The notes: generated by a model from the sequence alone, not told the origin. A stretch of DNA of 64,000 nt from Myxococcales bacterium (GCA_020633625.1 JACKDJ010000011.1:55006-119005); one strand, 5' to 3'. Positions 8,541-19,442 are shown, numbered from the stretch's first letter. Numbers and translations: made by a program.

Positions 8541-9865
8541 GGCGCCTCTTCCTTCGCGCGTACCTGGGCGTCAGCCTGCTCGTGCTCGTGATCAGCGCGG
8601 TGCACGTGGTGTCTCTGCGCCGCGAGCTGCTGGAGGTCGGGGACCGGTACCTCGCCGGCGCGCTGGAGCCGGCCGTGCGGATGGCGCGGAGGCGAACCCA
8701 ACACCCTCCGCCGCGCCCTCCCCCTGGACGGTTTGGCGGTCCGGACGAGCTCGTCGGTGACCTTCAGCAGCATCTCGGACTCGACGCGCGGGTCGCGCCG
8801 ATCGCCGCCGAAGAGTGGGGCGAAGCGCTGCGCGCGCGGCTGCGCTCGGGCGAGCTCGTGGTGCTGCGAGACCACGGGACGCGACGGCTGCTGGCGACTC
8901 TGGACGACCGGTCGGTCTTGGTGCTCGGCCCGTTCGACGCGCCGGATCTCCGGCGCCGGCTCGCGGGGCAGATCCTGCGGCTCGCGGCCGCACTCGCGGT
9001 GGTGGGCGCGGCGCTCGTCGTGCTGCTGCGGCCGATCGAGCGGCGCCTCACGCGGCTCGCGCTGGTGGCCGAGCGCATCGGCGCCGGCGAGCTGACGGCG
9101 CGCGTCGACGACGCGGAGACCGACGCCGTCGCCGCCGTCGGGCGCGCGTTCGATGAGATGGCCACGAAGGTCGAGGGGGTTGTGGCAGGTCAGCGGGAGC
9201 TGCTTCGCGCGGTCTCTCACGAACTGCGGACCCCAATCGCGCGGCTGGTGTTCATCGCCGATGCTCTCGCAGAGGCGGACGCCGAGGGCGAGCGGGCGCG
9301 GCTGCTCTCGAAGCTCGAAGGCGCGCTGGGCGACATGCGCGAGCTCGTCGACGAGCTGCTCGAGCTCGGACGGGCCGATGCGGTCGAGGCCCCCACGGAG
9401 AACGTCTCGCTCGTAGAAGAGCTCGATCGCGCAGCAGAGCTGTGCCGGGCGCAGCGACCGAACGTCGAGGTCCGCGTGGTTGTCGAGGCGGGGACCGCCC
9501 GAGACATGACGACGCAACGCAGGGCGCTTCGACGGGTCGTCGAGAACCTCGCGACCAACGCGGCACGGCACGCGAGCGCGCTCGTTGAGCTGCGCCTGGA
9601 GCGGTCTCAGGACGGCGGCACGGTGGTGAGCGTCGAGGACGACGGCCCCGGGATCCCGGTCGCCGACCGGCTGCGCGTGTTCGAGCCGTTCGTGCAGCTC
9701 GACGCGAGCCGCTCGAGTGCCGGCGGCGCGGGACTCGGGCTGGCCATTGCGTCCCGAGCCGCCGCGGCGCTTGGTGGGACATTGGAGGCGAGCGATTCGG
9801 CGCTCGGCGGCGCGAGGTTTCACCTCTCGATCCCAACGCTGGGAACGGTCGCGCGGACCCGCTAG
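8537..9865 (+). CDS. Membrane sensor histidine kinase
   Basis: A 442-residue kinase that should phosphorylate the upstream regulator. It has an N-terminal membrane segment (about 7-25), a periplasmic region of about 110 residues, a second membrane segment (about 145-168) and a HAMP linker. The HisKA domain carries the phospho-accepting His228 (AVSHELRTPIARLVF). The ATPase domain follows, with an N box (VVENLATNAARHA), G1 (DDGPGIP) and G2 (GGAGLGLAIASR). All catalytic boxes are intact. The GTG start overlaps the regulator's TGA. The short periplasmic domain carries a Pro/Arg-rich stretch (RRTQHPPPRPPPG). The signal is unknown; the divergent EF-hand protein is a candidate modulator. Confidence 0.94.
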   Translation: MRRLFLRAYLGVSLLVLVISAVHVVSLRRELLEVGDRYLAGALEPAVRMARRRTQHPPPRPPPGRFGGPDELVGDLQQHLGLDARVAPIAAEEWGEALRARLRSGELVVLRDHGTRRLLATLDDRSVLVLGPFDAPDLRRRLAGQILRLAAALAVVGAALVVLLRPIERRLTRLALVAERIGAGELTARVDDAETDAVAAVGRAFDEMATKVEGVVAGQRELLRAVSHELRTPIARLVFIADALAEADAEGERARLLSKLEGALGDMRELVDELLELGRADAVEAPTENVSLVEELDRAAELCRAQRPNVEVRVVVEAGTARDMTTQRRALRRVVENLATNAARHASALVELRLERSQDGGTVVSVEDDGPGIPVADRLRVFEPFVQLDASRSSAGGAGLGLAIASRAAAALGGTLEASDSALGGARFHLSIPTLGTVARTR

Positions 9866-9912
9866 ACTCCGGCACCACCGACGCCATCCACCGCGCTCCG
9901 CGCCGAAGAACC

Positions 9913-12132
9913 ATGACTCCGCAACAGCACCGACAACTCTCGCGCGCGCCCCTCGCGCTTCTGCTCGCAGTGCCGCTGGTCGCAGCCGCCGGCGGCTGCA
10001 ACGATGAAGGCTTCTCGTGGGATGGCATCGACGCCCTCACCGATACGTCGGTGGATGGCGAGACCGGTCTGACCGACACGACCGACGACGAACCTGACGC
10101 TGCGACGGACGGCGGCGACGACGCGGCGGAAGATACCGACGTCGCACCCGACGCCCCACCGGATCGGTGCGGCGACGGCGCCATCGATGACGGCGAGGAG
10201 TGCGACGATGGGGCCGACAACTCCGATCTGCTCCCAGACGCGTGTCGGACCACGTGCGTCGAGGCGCACTGCGGTGACGGCGTCGTGGACGCCAGCGAGC
10301 AGTGCGACGGCGGCGAGGGATGCTCGAGCCGCTGTACCGTCGACGTGCCGGGTATCTGCGGTGACGGTGTGCTGAACGCCGGCGAAGAGTGCGACGACGG
10401 AAACGACGTCGACGAGGACGAGTGCTCGAACGACTGCATCGCAGCCCAGTGCGGCGACGGAGTCGTCAACGGCGACGAAGAGTGTGACGACGGCAACGAC
10501 GTCGACGAAGACCTCTGCAGCTCGGAGTGCGTCACCGTTCGTCCTGACGGCTGCGGCGACGGGGTGGTCGCGGGCGACGAGGAGTGCGACGACGGCAACG
10601 CCATCCACGATGACGAGTGCTCGAACCTCTGCCGGCTCGCCTACTGCGGCGACGGGATCCGACAGGCCGTCTACGGGGAGGAGTGCGACGACGGGAACAC
10701 CAACCCGGTGGACGGCTGCTCGAACCGCTGCACCCGTCCGGTGTGCGGCGACGGGGTTCTTCAGGCCGGAGAGGAGTGCGACCAGGGCTCCGACAACTCC
10801 GACACGGGTCCAAACCGCTGTCGGACGACGTGCGTCCTCCCGTTCTGCGGCGACGGGGTCGCCGACAACGCGACCGAGGAGTGCGACGACGGGGCCGATA
10901 ACTCCGACACGGAGTCGGGTGCGTGCCGAACGGAGTGTGTCGCCCCGACCTGCGGTGACGGCGTCGTCGATCCAGGCGAGGGCTGCGACGAGGGCGACGC
11001 GAACTCGACGGCGCCCGAGGCGGCGTGCCGGCCGACCTGCTTCCCGGCGGGCTGCGGCGACGGCGTCGTGAACGGGGATGAAGAGTGCGACGACGGCAAC
11101 GCGATCGACAACGACGCGTGCACGCGCGCCTGTCGCCTCCCGATCTGCGGCGACGGCATCGTCCAGGGCGACGAGGAGTGCGACACCGGCGCGGCGCGGT
11201 CCGACAGCACACCGGATGCTTGCCGCACAACCTGTGCGCGCCCGGGCTGTGGCGACGGTGTCGTCGACACCGGCGAGGAGTGCGACGACGGGAACACCGC
11301 CGACGGCGACGCGTGCCCGGGGTCTTGCGCGTTCGGCAACAGACCGCCGACGGCCGTCATCACGTGCGTGACGCCCAGCGGCGGCCGCGCAACCGACGCG
11401 TTCAGCGAGATTGTCTGCAACGGCTCCGCGAGCACCGACGTCGACGGCACGGTGACGGGCTACTCGTGGATGCTCGCGTCAAAGCCCGCGACGTCGGCTC
11501 AGCGGCTGCGTGCGACGTCGGGCACGACCACGAGCTTCATCGCCGACGCCGTCGGCGACTACACGGTCTACTTGTACGCGCGCGACGACGCCGGGGAGTG
11601 GTCGACGACGATCGGGAGCGTTCCTCCGCCTGCCGCGATCGCGACGATCGAGGCGAAGCCGTTCGGCCGGCTCTACATGGAGGTGACCTGGCTCACCCCA
11701 GGTGACCCTACCCCCGGGACGACGACCGGAGCCGACCTCGACGCGCACCTGCTCTACCGAACCACGGCGGCGACCTCGACGACCTGCTGGGGCAGCCGAA
11801 CGGATGACTGCCACTTCGCAAACACCACGCCGGCCTGGGGCGCCGAGCTCGTAGCAGACGACCTGAACGGCGACGGGCCCGAGAGCATCTCGATGGCCAC
11901 GCTGCCAGCCTCGGGCGAGCTGTGGGCCGGGGTTGAGCACTACTCGTCGCACAGCCGCGGGAGCTCGACCGCGACCGTCATCTTGTGGGTCGACGAGACC
12001 GAGGTCTTTCGTCAGTCCCACCTCTTCACGACGGACTCACAGTTCTGGAGCGCCGCGCGCGTCAGCATGCCTGCGATGCTGGTGACGCCGGTCGACCTCT
12101 CCTACACGACCCGCCCCACGACGTGCGAATGA
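9913..12132 (+). CDS. Lipoprotein with twelve Myxococcus-type Cys-rich repeats and PKD-like domain
   Basis: A 739-residue lipoprotein (lipobox AGGC near residue 29). After an acidic linker come twelve consecutive repeats of about 32 residues (residues 86 to about 475), each starting CGDG and containing EECDDGN or a variant, with four cysteines spaced as in the Myxo_disulf_rpt/DUF4215 family. A PKD-like segment follows (NRPPTAVITC to about residue 575), then a C-terminal beta domain (LYMEVTWLTPGDPTPGT) of unknown role. The protein would need oxidative folding outside the cytoplasm and is probably a rigid surface stalk. Its stop overlaps the start of the next lipoprotein (ATGA). Confidence 0.9.
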   Translation: MTPQQHRQLSRAPLALLLAVPLVAAAGGCNDEGFSWDGIDALTDTSVDGETGLTDTTDDEPDAATDGGDDAAEDTDVAPDAPPDRCGDGAIDDGEECDDGADNSDLLPDACRTTCVEAHCGDGVVDASEQCDGGEGCSSRCTVDVPGICGDGVLNAGEECDDGNDVDEDECSNDCIAAQCGDGVVNGDEECDDGNDVDEDLCSSECVTVRPDGCGDGVVAGDEECDDGNAIHDDECSNLCRLAYCGDGIRQAVYGEECDDGNTNPVDGCSNRCTRPVCGDGVLQAGEECDQGSDNSDTGPNRCRTTCVLPFCGDGVADNATEECDDGADNSDTESGACRTECVAPTCGDGVVDPGEGCDEGDANSTAPEAACRPTCFPAGCGDGVVNGDEECDDGNAIDNDACTRACRLPICGDGIVQGDEECDTGAARSDSTPDACRTTCARPGCGDGVVDTGEECDDGNTADGDACPGSCAFGNRPPTAVITCVTPSGGRATDAFSEIVCNGSASTDVDGTVTGYSWMLASKPATSAQRLRATSGTTTSFIADAVGDYTVYLYARDDAGEWSTTIGSVPPPAAIATIEAKPFGRLYMEVTWLTPGDPTPGTTTGADLDAHLLYRTTAATSTTCWGSRTDDCHFANTTPAWGAELVADDLNGDGPESISMATLPASGELWAGVEHYSSHSRGSSTATVILWVDETEVFRQSHLFTTDSQFWSAARVSMPAMLVTPVDLSYTTRPTTCE

Positions 12133-13022
12133 CCCGACTCAGGCTTCGACGACTGCTCGCGTTGACGGTCCTATCCTCCACCGCGGGGTGCGCGAAGTGC
12201 TCCCCCGCGCCGGTCAGCGGTGACGGCGAGCCCGCGGTGACCACCCCTGCGCCAAGCCCGGGCACGGACGACATCCCCGCCCCCGAGAGTCGAACGCGCC
12301 TCCCCGAGTACACCGTCGCGAAGGTCGCGGAGGGAGCGATCATCGTCGATGGCGCGCTCGACGACGCGGCGTGGGCCGCCATCCCGTGGTCCGAGGCACT
12401 CGTAGCGCCCGGCAACGGCGCCGCCGTGCCCGAGTCGCCGGTGAACGGCGCGTTCAAGATCGCGTTCGACGAGCGTGCGCTCTACCTCGCAATCGTCGTC
12501 GCGGACGCCGACGCGGGTTCGCCGAACGCTCGCGACGCGGTGGACCCGCACATCTGGGAGAACGCGTCGGGGATCGAGCTCATGCTCCAGCCCGGCAACC
12601 ACGGTGACAACCGCGGCTACTACGAGATCCAAGTCGACGCGGCGGAAGCGGTCTGGGACACGCGCTTCGACGACTACAACTCGCCGATCGAAGGCGACGG
12701 GGCCGCACGGACGTTCGGACACCAAGAGTGGGACGCGCAGCTCGAGCGCCGGGTGACTCGCGGAGACGCGGCAGAGCTCTACCGCGTCGAGATGGCGCTC
12801 CCGTGGACGGCCCTGGCGGGCTCGCGTGCCCCCGCGCCACCTGCCGACGGCGCGGTCTGGCGCGCAAACATCTATACGTTCCGCGACGGGCAGCGAGCCG
12901 CGCTCGCCTGGTCGCCCATCCTCGGCGAGGGGAACTTCCACCGCTCATCTCGGTTCGGCCTCCTGCGCTTCTCCGTCCCCGGCGCCGACGCGGCGGAAGC
13001 GCCCACGGCGGTGACACCGTGA
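12129..13022 (+). CDS. CBM9-like (DOMON-type) lipoprotein
   Basis: A 297-residue lipoprotein; MTRLRLRRLLALTVLSSTAG precedes the lipobox Cys. A Pro/Thr-rich linker leads to a carbohydrate-binding family 9-like beta-sandwich. It opens with the family hallmark IIVDGALDDAAWAAIPW, continues with FKIAFDERALYLAIVVAD and NASGIELMLQPGNHGDNRGYYEIQ, and ends with WRANIYTFRDG. Such modules bind sugars or haem-like ligands at the cell surface. The ATG overlaps the upstream TGA and the gene's own TGA overlaps the next GTG, so it is the middle gene of a translationally coupled trio. A start further upstream is possible in frame but would lose the signal peptide position. Confidence 0.88.
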   Translation: MTRLRLRRLLALTVLSSTAGCAKCSPAPVSGDGEPAVTTPAPSPGTDDIPAPESRTRLPEYTVAKVAEGAIIVDGALDDAAWAAIPWSEALVAPGNGAAVPESPVNGAFKIAFDERALYLAIVVADADAGSPNARDAVDPHIWENASGIELMLQPGNHGDNRGYYEIQVDAAEAVWDTRFDDYNSPIEGDGAARTFGHQEWDAQLERRVTRGDAAELYRVEMALPWTALAGSRAPAPPADGAVWRANIYTFRDGQRAALAWSPILGEGNFHRSSRFGLLRFSVPGADAAEAPTAVTP

Positions 13023-14683
13023 GGCGCGCTGCGGGGGCGCTCGCGCTCGTCCTAGCGGCGTGCGGCGGCGAGCCATCTCAGTCGAGCGCCGACGTCGACG
13101 CGGGAGCCGACGTCGACCTGGACACGGCCGACGCGCTCCCCGACGAATCCGACGGTGACGTGGAGCCAGACGCCAGCGCTGACGCGCACGACGACGCGCT
13201 CGACGCCGACCCAGCAGACGCTCCCGACGCCCCGCCCGAGGGCCTCCCGACCGAGCTGCCGTTCGAGTTCGTGCGCCCCGAAGCGGGAACGCCGCCGACG
13301 GCGGAGCAGACGCGCGACTTCACTCGCGCGGTCACCGCAATGTGGCGAGACACCGACTACTGGCGCTGGGTTCGGATGACCTCGCACGGCGTCGACGCGT
13401 CGAACCCGGACGGCCTCTTCCACTATGCGCTCTGGTGGCAAGACACCGAGGCCGTGAAGGAAGGCGACACGGTCACCTTCCGCCACACCGGGCGTGCCGA
13501 CAACCTGACGCTGCGCACGTGCAAGGTCCTGAACAACGCGATCGCCGGCTACCTGATGACCGGCGACGACGACATGCGCTGGGTGGTCGAAGAATACAGC
13601 CGCGGGATCGCCGCGCTGAGCCTCGTCACGCGCTTCGGCGAAGACGACGACGCGCCGTGGATCCAGGCGCGGGCGCCGTTCACGGTCAACGGAGACTACG
13701 AGACGGTCGGAGGCCGTCACGTGCGCGTCGACTATGACCCCGTGCGCCGCTTCGAGGATGCGTGGAACGCGCGCATCGTGCACAACCCGACGAACCCCAC
13801 CTGGGGCGATGTTTGGTTCGTCAACCAGCGCAGCAAGGACGACGTGCCGCACATGTTCCGCTCGGTGCCGATGCTCGAGCGCGCGGTCGCCGAGGCTCCC
13901 GACGAGTCCGTGCGCGAGGCCGCGCAGCTCGCCCTCGACGCGCTGCATGGGTTCGCGGCCGACATCGTCGCGTCCGGGTATCAGATCCGAACGAAGTTCG
14001 AAGACGGCATCCCGGTGATCCCGCTGTTGGAGAACGGCACCGTTAAGGACCTCGCCTCGCTCGTCCTCTACGAAGAGTTCATTCCAAACGCCGAGTGCAA
14101 CGCGAAGCTCGGCGCTGCGCTGATCGGGACGGGGACGACGGGCGAGAACTCGTGCGGCCACGGCAGCGGCGGGGCGTACGAAGAGGTCGCGTCGACGAGC
14201 CACTACTTCAACTACGCGATCATCCGGTACTTCCACATCGCCGCGGTCTACAACGCGCTGATGGACCGCCAGAACGACGTGGCCCAGGAGCTCCTGCTCG
14301 GCCTCGCAGAGCGAGCTGACCGCATGATGCACGACCCCGCGATGCCCCACCGCGACGACCCGGTGTGGGAGGCCGACACCGCCGCGTTCCTCCTCGCCGC
14401 GGCCGCCGCGGGGCTGCCGCTCACCGGCGAGGAGGCTCAGCTCGTACAAGCGCAGTACACGGCGAGCGCCGAGCACTATCGCGAGTTCCCGCTGTGGGAC
14501 CTCTGGGACGCGTCGGTCGCCGACGGGACGTATGCATACGTTCCGAACCGCGGCGAGAGCGCGGTCCGCGAGACCGAGGTCACGTACCTGCTCGAGTACT
14601 GCTACTCGCCGTTCCGGAATCCCGCCGGAGCTCCCGTCGCGGACTGCGACGTGGTGCGTAGCCGAGACCGCTGGGGCGAGTAG
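13019..14683 (+). CDS. Large lipoprotein of unknown function
   Basis: A 554-residue protein beginning at a GTG that overlaps the previous TGA. The signal sequence RRAAGALALVLAAC gives a lipobox, then an Asp/Ala-rich linker of about 65 residues. The remainder is a Trp/Tyr-rich, mainly helical domain with WRDTDYWRWVRMTSHGVD, NNAIAGYLMTGDDDMRW, CGHGSGGAYEEV and HYFNYAIIRYFHIAAVYN. I do not recognise the family. The helical pattern with aromatic and His residues would suit an alpha/alpha-barrel enzyme or binding protein, but no catalytic motif can be named. The coupled CBM9-like neighbour suggests a role in surface glycan handling (inference). Confidence 0.85.
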   Translation: MRRAAGALALVLAACGGEPSQSSADVDAGADVDLDTADALPDESDGDVEPDASADAHDDALDADPADAPDAPPEGLPTELPFEFVRPEAGTPPTAEQTRDFTRAVTAMWRDTDYWRWVRMTSHGVDASNPDGLFHYALWWQDTEAVKEGDTVTFRHTGRADNLTLRTCKVLNNAIAGYLMTGDDDMRWVVEEYSRGIAALSLVTRFGEDDDAPWIQARAPFTVNGDYETVGGRHVRVDYDPVRRFEDAWNARIVHNPTNPTWGDVWFVNQRSKDDVPHMFRSVPMLERAVAEAPDESVREAAQLALDALHGFAADIVASGYQIRTKFEDGIPVIPLLENGTVKDLASLVLYEEFIPNAECNAKLGAALIGTGTTGENSCGHGSGGAYEEVASTSHYFNYAIIRYFHIAAVYNALMDRQNDVAQELLLGLAERADRMMHDPAMPHRDDPVWEADTAAFLLAAAAAGLPLTGEEAQLVQAQYTASAEHYREFPLWDLWDASVADGTYAYVPNRGESAVRETEVTYLLEYCYSPFRNPAGAPVADCDVVRSRDRWGE

Positions 14684-14707
14684 GTCCGCGTCGAGCGATC
14701 GGGACCG

Positions 14708-14739
14708 GCGCGCGAGCGGCGACGTCCGCCGCCGCGCGC
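14708..14739. terminator. Bidirectional terminator-like hairpin
   Basis: Between two convergent genes. An inner perfect 6-bp stem GCGGCG/CGCCGC with a 5-nt loop is extended by an outer GCGCGC/GCGCGC stem across a small bulge. There is no U-tract on either strand, so it would be a non-canonical or Rho-assisted terminator. Confidence 0.45.
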
Positions 14740-14744
14740 GTCCG

Positions 14745-16364
<1,620 letters not shown>

Positions 16365-16373
16365 CGCGCTGCC

Positions 16374-16850
16374 TCAGTCGCCCAATCGCGGATCCTGCGG
16401 TCCGTCGACCGACTCGACGACGACGCCGTGTTGGCGCAGGTAACCGAGTCCGTTCTCGCCCGCGTAGCCGCCGCCGACGACGACGACACGCGTGATGCCG
16501 GCGTGATGCAGCAGCTTCGCGCACATCATGCAGGGCTCGCCTGTCACGAAGAGCCACGCGCCTTTCGTGACGACGCCCGACGCCGCGCAGTTGCAGATCA
16601 CGTTCATCTCGGCGTGGTGGCAGCCGAGCTCCATGCGGGTCCCAGACACGACGCCGAGCTGGTCGCGGATGCACGCGTCGCCGCCGCAGAGCTCGCCGCC
16701 ACCGCGCGGTCCGCCGTTGTAGCCGTCCATCAAGACGACGTTGCGGTCCGGGTCGAGCAGCAGGGCACCGAACTTTCGCCGCGGGCAGTTGGATGCCTTC
16801 GCCAGCGCGAGGCACTGCTCGATGCGGATCCGGACGTGCTTTGGCTTCAT
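16374..16850 (-). CDS. dCMP deaminase-family zinc enzyme
   Basis: A 158-residue cytidine/deoxycytidylate deaminase-fold protein. Zinc ligands and the catalytic Glu are clear: CHHAEMNVIC (His-Ala-Glu) and GEPCMMCAKLLHHAG (PCxxC). The GYNGGPRGG and upstream CGGDACIRD segments match dCMP deaminases (ComEB type), which convert dCMP to dUMP. The start MKPKHVRIRIEQC fits the family N-terminus. It lies between msrB and the ABC-F gene on the same strand. Confidence 0.9.
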   Translation of the reverse strand: MKPKHVRIRIEQCLALAKASNCPRRKFGALLLDPDRNVVLMDGYNGGPRGGGELCGGDACIRDQLGVVSGTRMELGCHHAEMNVICNCAASGVVTKGAWLFVTGEPCMMCAKLLHHAGITRVVVVGGGYAGENGLGYLRQHGVVVESVDGPQDPRLGD

Positions 16851-16894
16851 AGCGGTGACTCGTTCGAACGGAGGGCGCCGGCCCGGCGGCGTGG

Positions 16895-17296
16895 CTAGTC
16901 GCGCGGTTCGTGCTGAATCGCGACGGAGTTGATGCAGTACCGGACGCCGGTGTCGGTCGGCCCGTCGGGGAAGACGTGGCCGAGGTGCGCATCGCAGTTT
17001 CGGCAACGAACCTCGGTGCGCACCATGCCGAGCGAGCGGTCCTCGATGAACGTCACGGCGCCGTCGTTCGCAGGGTCGTCGAACGATGGCCAGCCGCAAT
17101 GCGAGCCGAACTTTGCCGACGCGTCGAACAGCACGGCGCCGCAGCAGACGCACCGGTAGGAGCCGTCCTCGAAGGTGTTCCAGTACTCACCGGTGAACGG
17201 GCGCTCCGTGCCGGCCCGGCGGGTGACCCAGAACTGCTGCGGAGTCAGCAGTGCCTGCCACTCCTCGTCGGTGCGGCGCTTCGGATCGTCGGTCAT
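16895..17296 (-). CDS. msrB: Peptide methionine (R)-S-oxide reductase
   Basis: A 133-residue cytoplasmic MsrB that repairs methionine-R-sulfoxide. It has the structural zinc ligands in two CxxC pairs (CVCCGAVLF, CRNCDAHLG), the conserved GWPSFDDP and GHVFPDGP segments, and the catalytic cysteine in RYCINSVAI. There is no signal peptide. Its ATG overlaps the TGA of a 47-residue upstream gene, so translation of the two is coupled. The length fits the family. Confidence 0.95.
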   Translation of the reverse strand: MTDDPKRRTDEEWQALLTPQQFWVTRRAGTERPFTGEYWNTFEDGSYRCVCCGAVLFDASAKFGSHCGWPSFDDPANDGAVTFIEDRSLGMVRTEVRCRNCDAHLGHVFPDGPTDTGVRYCINSVAIQHEPRD

Positions 17297-17436
17297 CGGT
17301 GGTGCGTCGAGTGGGCGGACTCGGCCTCGCGCGCGGCGCGCGCGCGGAGCCCGTAGCGGAGCAGCATTCCGAGCGCGAACAGGACCGTGATCGCCGTTCG
17401 AGCTCGCCGAAGCCGCGCCTGGTTCTTGTAGTTCAT
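17293..17436 (-). CDS. Small single-pass membrane protein coupled to msrB
   Basis: A 47-residue reading frame: MNYKNQARLRRARTAITVLF, then a hydrophobic stretch ALGMLLRYGL, then a basic and His-rich tail ending STHHR. The N-terminal positive charge and the hydrophobic core (about residues 15-30) predict one short membrane helix with the N-terminus in the cytoplasm. The stop overlaps the msrB ATG (ATGA), the main evidence that it is real; a weak GGAA precedes the start. The function is unknown. The 201 bp upstream separate it from divergent typA. Confidence 0.55.
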   Translation of the reverse strand: MNYKNQARLRRARTAITVLFALGMLLRYGLRARAAREAESAHSTHHR

Positions 17437-17637
17437 GGTTCCGACTGCGAGCGGCGCCTGCGGCGCCACACGCGCCGCGCATGGAGCTTAGTTCTGCCCG
17501 CGGGCGAACGCACGCGCAGTGAGGCTGACGCGCGCGAGCGCCGCCCCGCAACCGACACCGTGCGAAACTCCCCTTACGGCGCGGCACGGGGTGTGCTAGC
17601 AGCCCCGCGCGCTCCGGCCGAACCATGAGGAACTACC

Positions 17638-19401
17638 TTGACCGCCCGCAACATCGCCATCATCGCCCACGTCGACCACGGAAAGACGACGCTCGTGGAC
17701 CAGCTCTTCCGCCAGTCCGGCCTCTTCCGTGACAACCAGGTCGTCGCCGAGCGACTGATGGACTCGATGGACCTCGAGCGCGAGCGCGGGATCACGATCG
17801 CCGCGAAGAACGGCGGCTTCGAGTACCGCGGAGTCCGCGTGAACATCATCGACACCCCCGGCCACGCCGACTTCGGCGGCCAGGTCGAGCGGGTGCTCAA
17901 GATGGCCGACGGCGCGCTGCTGCTCGTCGACGCGCAGGAAGGGCCGATGCCGCAGACGTACTTCGTGCTCGAGAAGGCGCTGGCGCTGCACCTCCCCGTC
18001 ATCGTCGTCGTCAACAAGATCGACAAGCCCGCCGCGCGTCCGGACCACGTGATCAACGAGGTCTTCGACCTCTTCGTGCGGCTCAACGCGCCCGACGACC
18101 TGCTCGACTTCCCGATCTGCTACGCGTCGGCGAAGCAGGGCTTCGCGCTGCGAGAGCTCGGCGACACGAGCGACAACATGGCGCCGCTGCTCGACATCAT
18201 CCTCGAGCGGATCCCCCCGAACCCGGGCGACCCCGAGGGCCCCGTTCAGCTCCTCGTCTCGACGATCGACTACTCGCCCTACCTCGGTCGCCTCGGCGTC
18301 GGCAAGGTGACCTCGGGCAAGCTCCGCGTGAACCAGGACGTCGTGATCTCTCAGGCCGACGGGACGCTGAAGCGGAGCCGCGTCTCGAAGCTGCTGCGGT
18401 TCGAGGCGAACGAGAAGGTGTCCACGGATTCGGCCGTCGTCGGAGACATCGTCGCGGTCGCGGCAGGCGACGACATCACGGTCGGTGTCACGATCACCGA
18501 CCCCGAGCGCCCGATCCCGCTGCCCCCGATCAAGATCGACCCGCCGACCCTGTCGATGCGGTTCATCCCCAACGACTCGCCGTTCGCGGGCAAGGAGGGC
18601 AAGTTCGTTACGTCGCGGCAGATCGAGGAGCGCCTGCGGCGCGAGACGCTGTCGGACGTCGCGCTCGAGTACAAGGAGCTCACCGACGAGACCGGCTTCC
18701 AGGTGAGCGGTCGCGGCGAGCTGCACCTCTCCATCCTGATCGAGCGCATGCGCCGCGAGGGCTACGAGTTCCAGGTCAGCCGACCGCAGGTCCTGTTCCG
18801 CGAGGAGAACGGCGTCCGCATGGAGCCCTACGAGGACATGGTCGTGGACTGCGGCGAGGAGCACGCCGGTACCGTCATCGAGAAGCTCGGCCGACGGCGC
18901 GGACGGATGACCGACATGCGCCAGCAAGACGGCATGGCGCGCCTGCAGTTCCGCATCCCGATGCGCGGCCTCCTCGGCTACCGCGGTGAGTTCCTCACCG
19001 ACACGAAGGGCATGGGCAAGTACAGCCACGTCTTCGCGGAGTGGGGCCCCGACGTCGGCGAGATGCGGCAGCGCCAGAACGGCGTCCTCGTGGCGATGGA
19101 GACCTGCACGACCGCGGGCTACTCGCTCGCCAAGCTGCAAGACCGCGGCGAGCTCTTCCTCGGGCCCGGCATCGACATCTACGCCGGCCAGATCATCGGT
19201 GAGCACTGCCGCGGCAACGACCTGGTCGTCAACCCCGGCAAGGGCAAGAAGCTCACGAACATGCGCGCGTCGGGCTCGGACGACAACATCCAGCTCACGA
19301 CCCCGCGGACGCTGAGCCTCGAGGACTGCATCGCGTACCTCAATGACGACGAGCTTCTCGAGATCACGCCGAAGAACATCCGGATGCGCAAGCGGCCGTA
19401 G
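17638..19401 (+). CDS. typA: Translational GTPase TypA/BipA
   Basis: A 587-residue ribosome-binding GTPase of the EF-G-like TypA family. G1 is AHVDHGKTTLVD, the effector region RERGITIAAKN, G3 DTPGHADFGG and G4 NKID. The C-terminal TypA-specific part includes GRGELHLSILIERMRREGYEF and FLTDTKGMGKYSHVF. The start is TTG, with AGGA upstream. An ATG 14 bp earlier is out of frame and is rejected. The length is close to that of other TypA proteins. The upstream 201-bp gap is shared with the divergent small membrane gene and msrB. Confidence 0.97.
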   Translation: MTARNIAIIAHVDHGKTTLVDQLFRQSGLFRDNQVVAERLMDSMDLERERGITIAAKNGGFEYRGVRVNIIDTPGHADFGGQVERVLKMADGALLLVDAQEGPMPQTYFVLEKALALHLPVIVVVNKIDKPAARPDHVINEVFDLFVRLNAPDDLLDFPICYASAKQGFALRELGDTSDNMAPLLDIILERIPPNPGDPEGPVQLLVSTIDYSPYLGRLGVGKVTSGKLRVNQDVVISQADGTLKRSRVSKLLRFEANEKVSTDSAVVGDIVAVAAGDDITVGVTITDPERPIPLPPIKIDPPTLSMRFIPNDSPFAGKEGKFVTSRQIEERLRRETLSDVALEYKELTDETGFQVSGRGELHLSILIERMRREGYEFQVSRPQVLFREENGVRMEPYEDMVVDCGEEHAGTVIEKLGRRRGRMTDMRQQDGMARLQFRIPMRGLLGYRGEFLTDTKGMGKYSHVFAEWGPDVGEMRQRQNGVLVAMETCTTAGYSLAKLQDRGELFLGPGIDIYAGQIIGEHCRGNDLVVNPGKGKKLTNMRASGSDDNIQLTTPRTLSLEDCIAYLNDDELLEITPKNIRMRKRP

Positions 19402-19442
19402 CCCGGCCCGCTCGCCCGCGGCGCCCGCCGCCCGCGCCTGCT

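Noticed and set aside
17624..17640. ATG just upstream of typA as its start
   Set aside because: It is out of frame with the GTPase; the TTG at 17638 is in frame with the conserved N-terminus.
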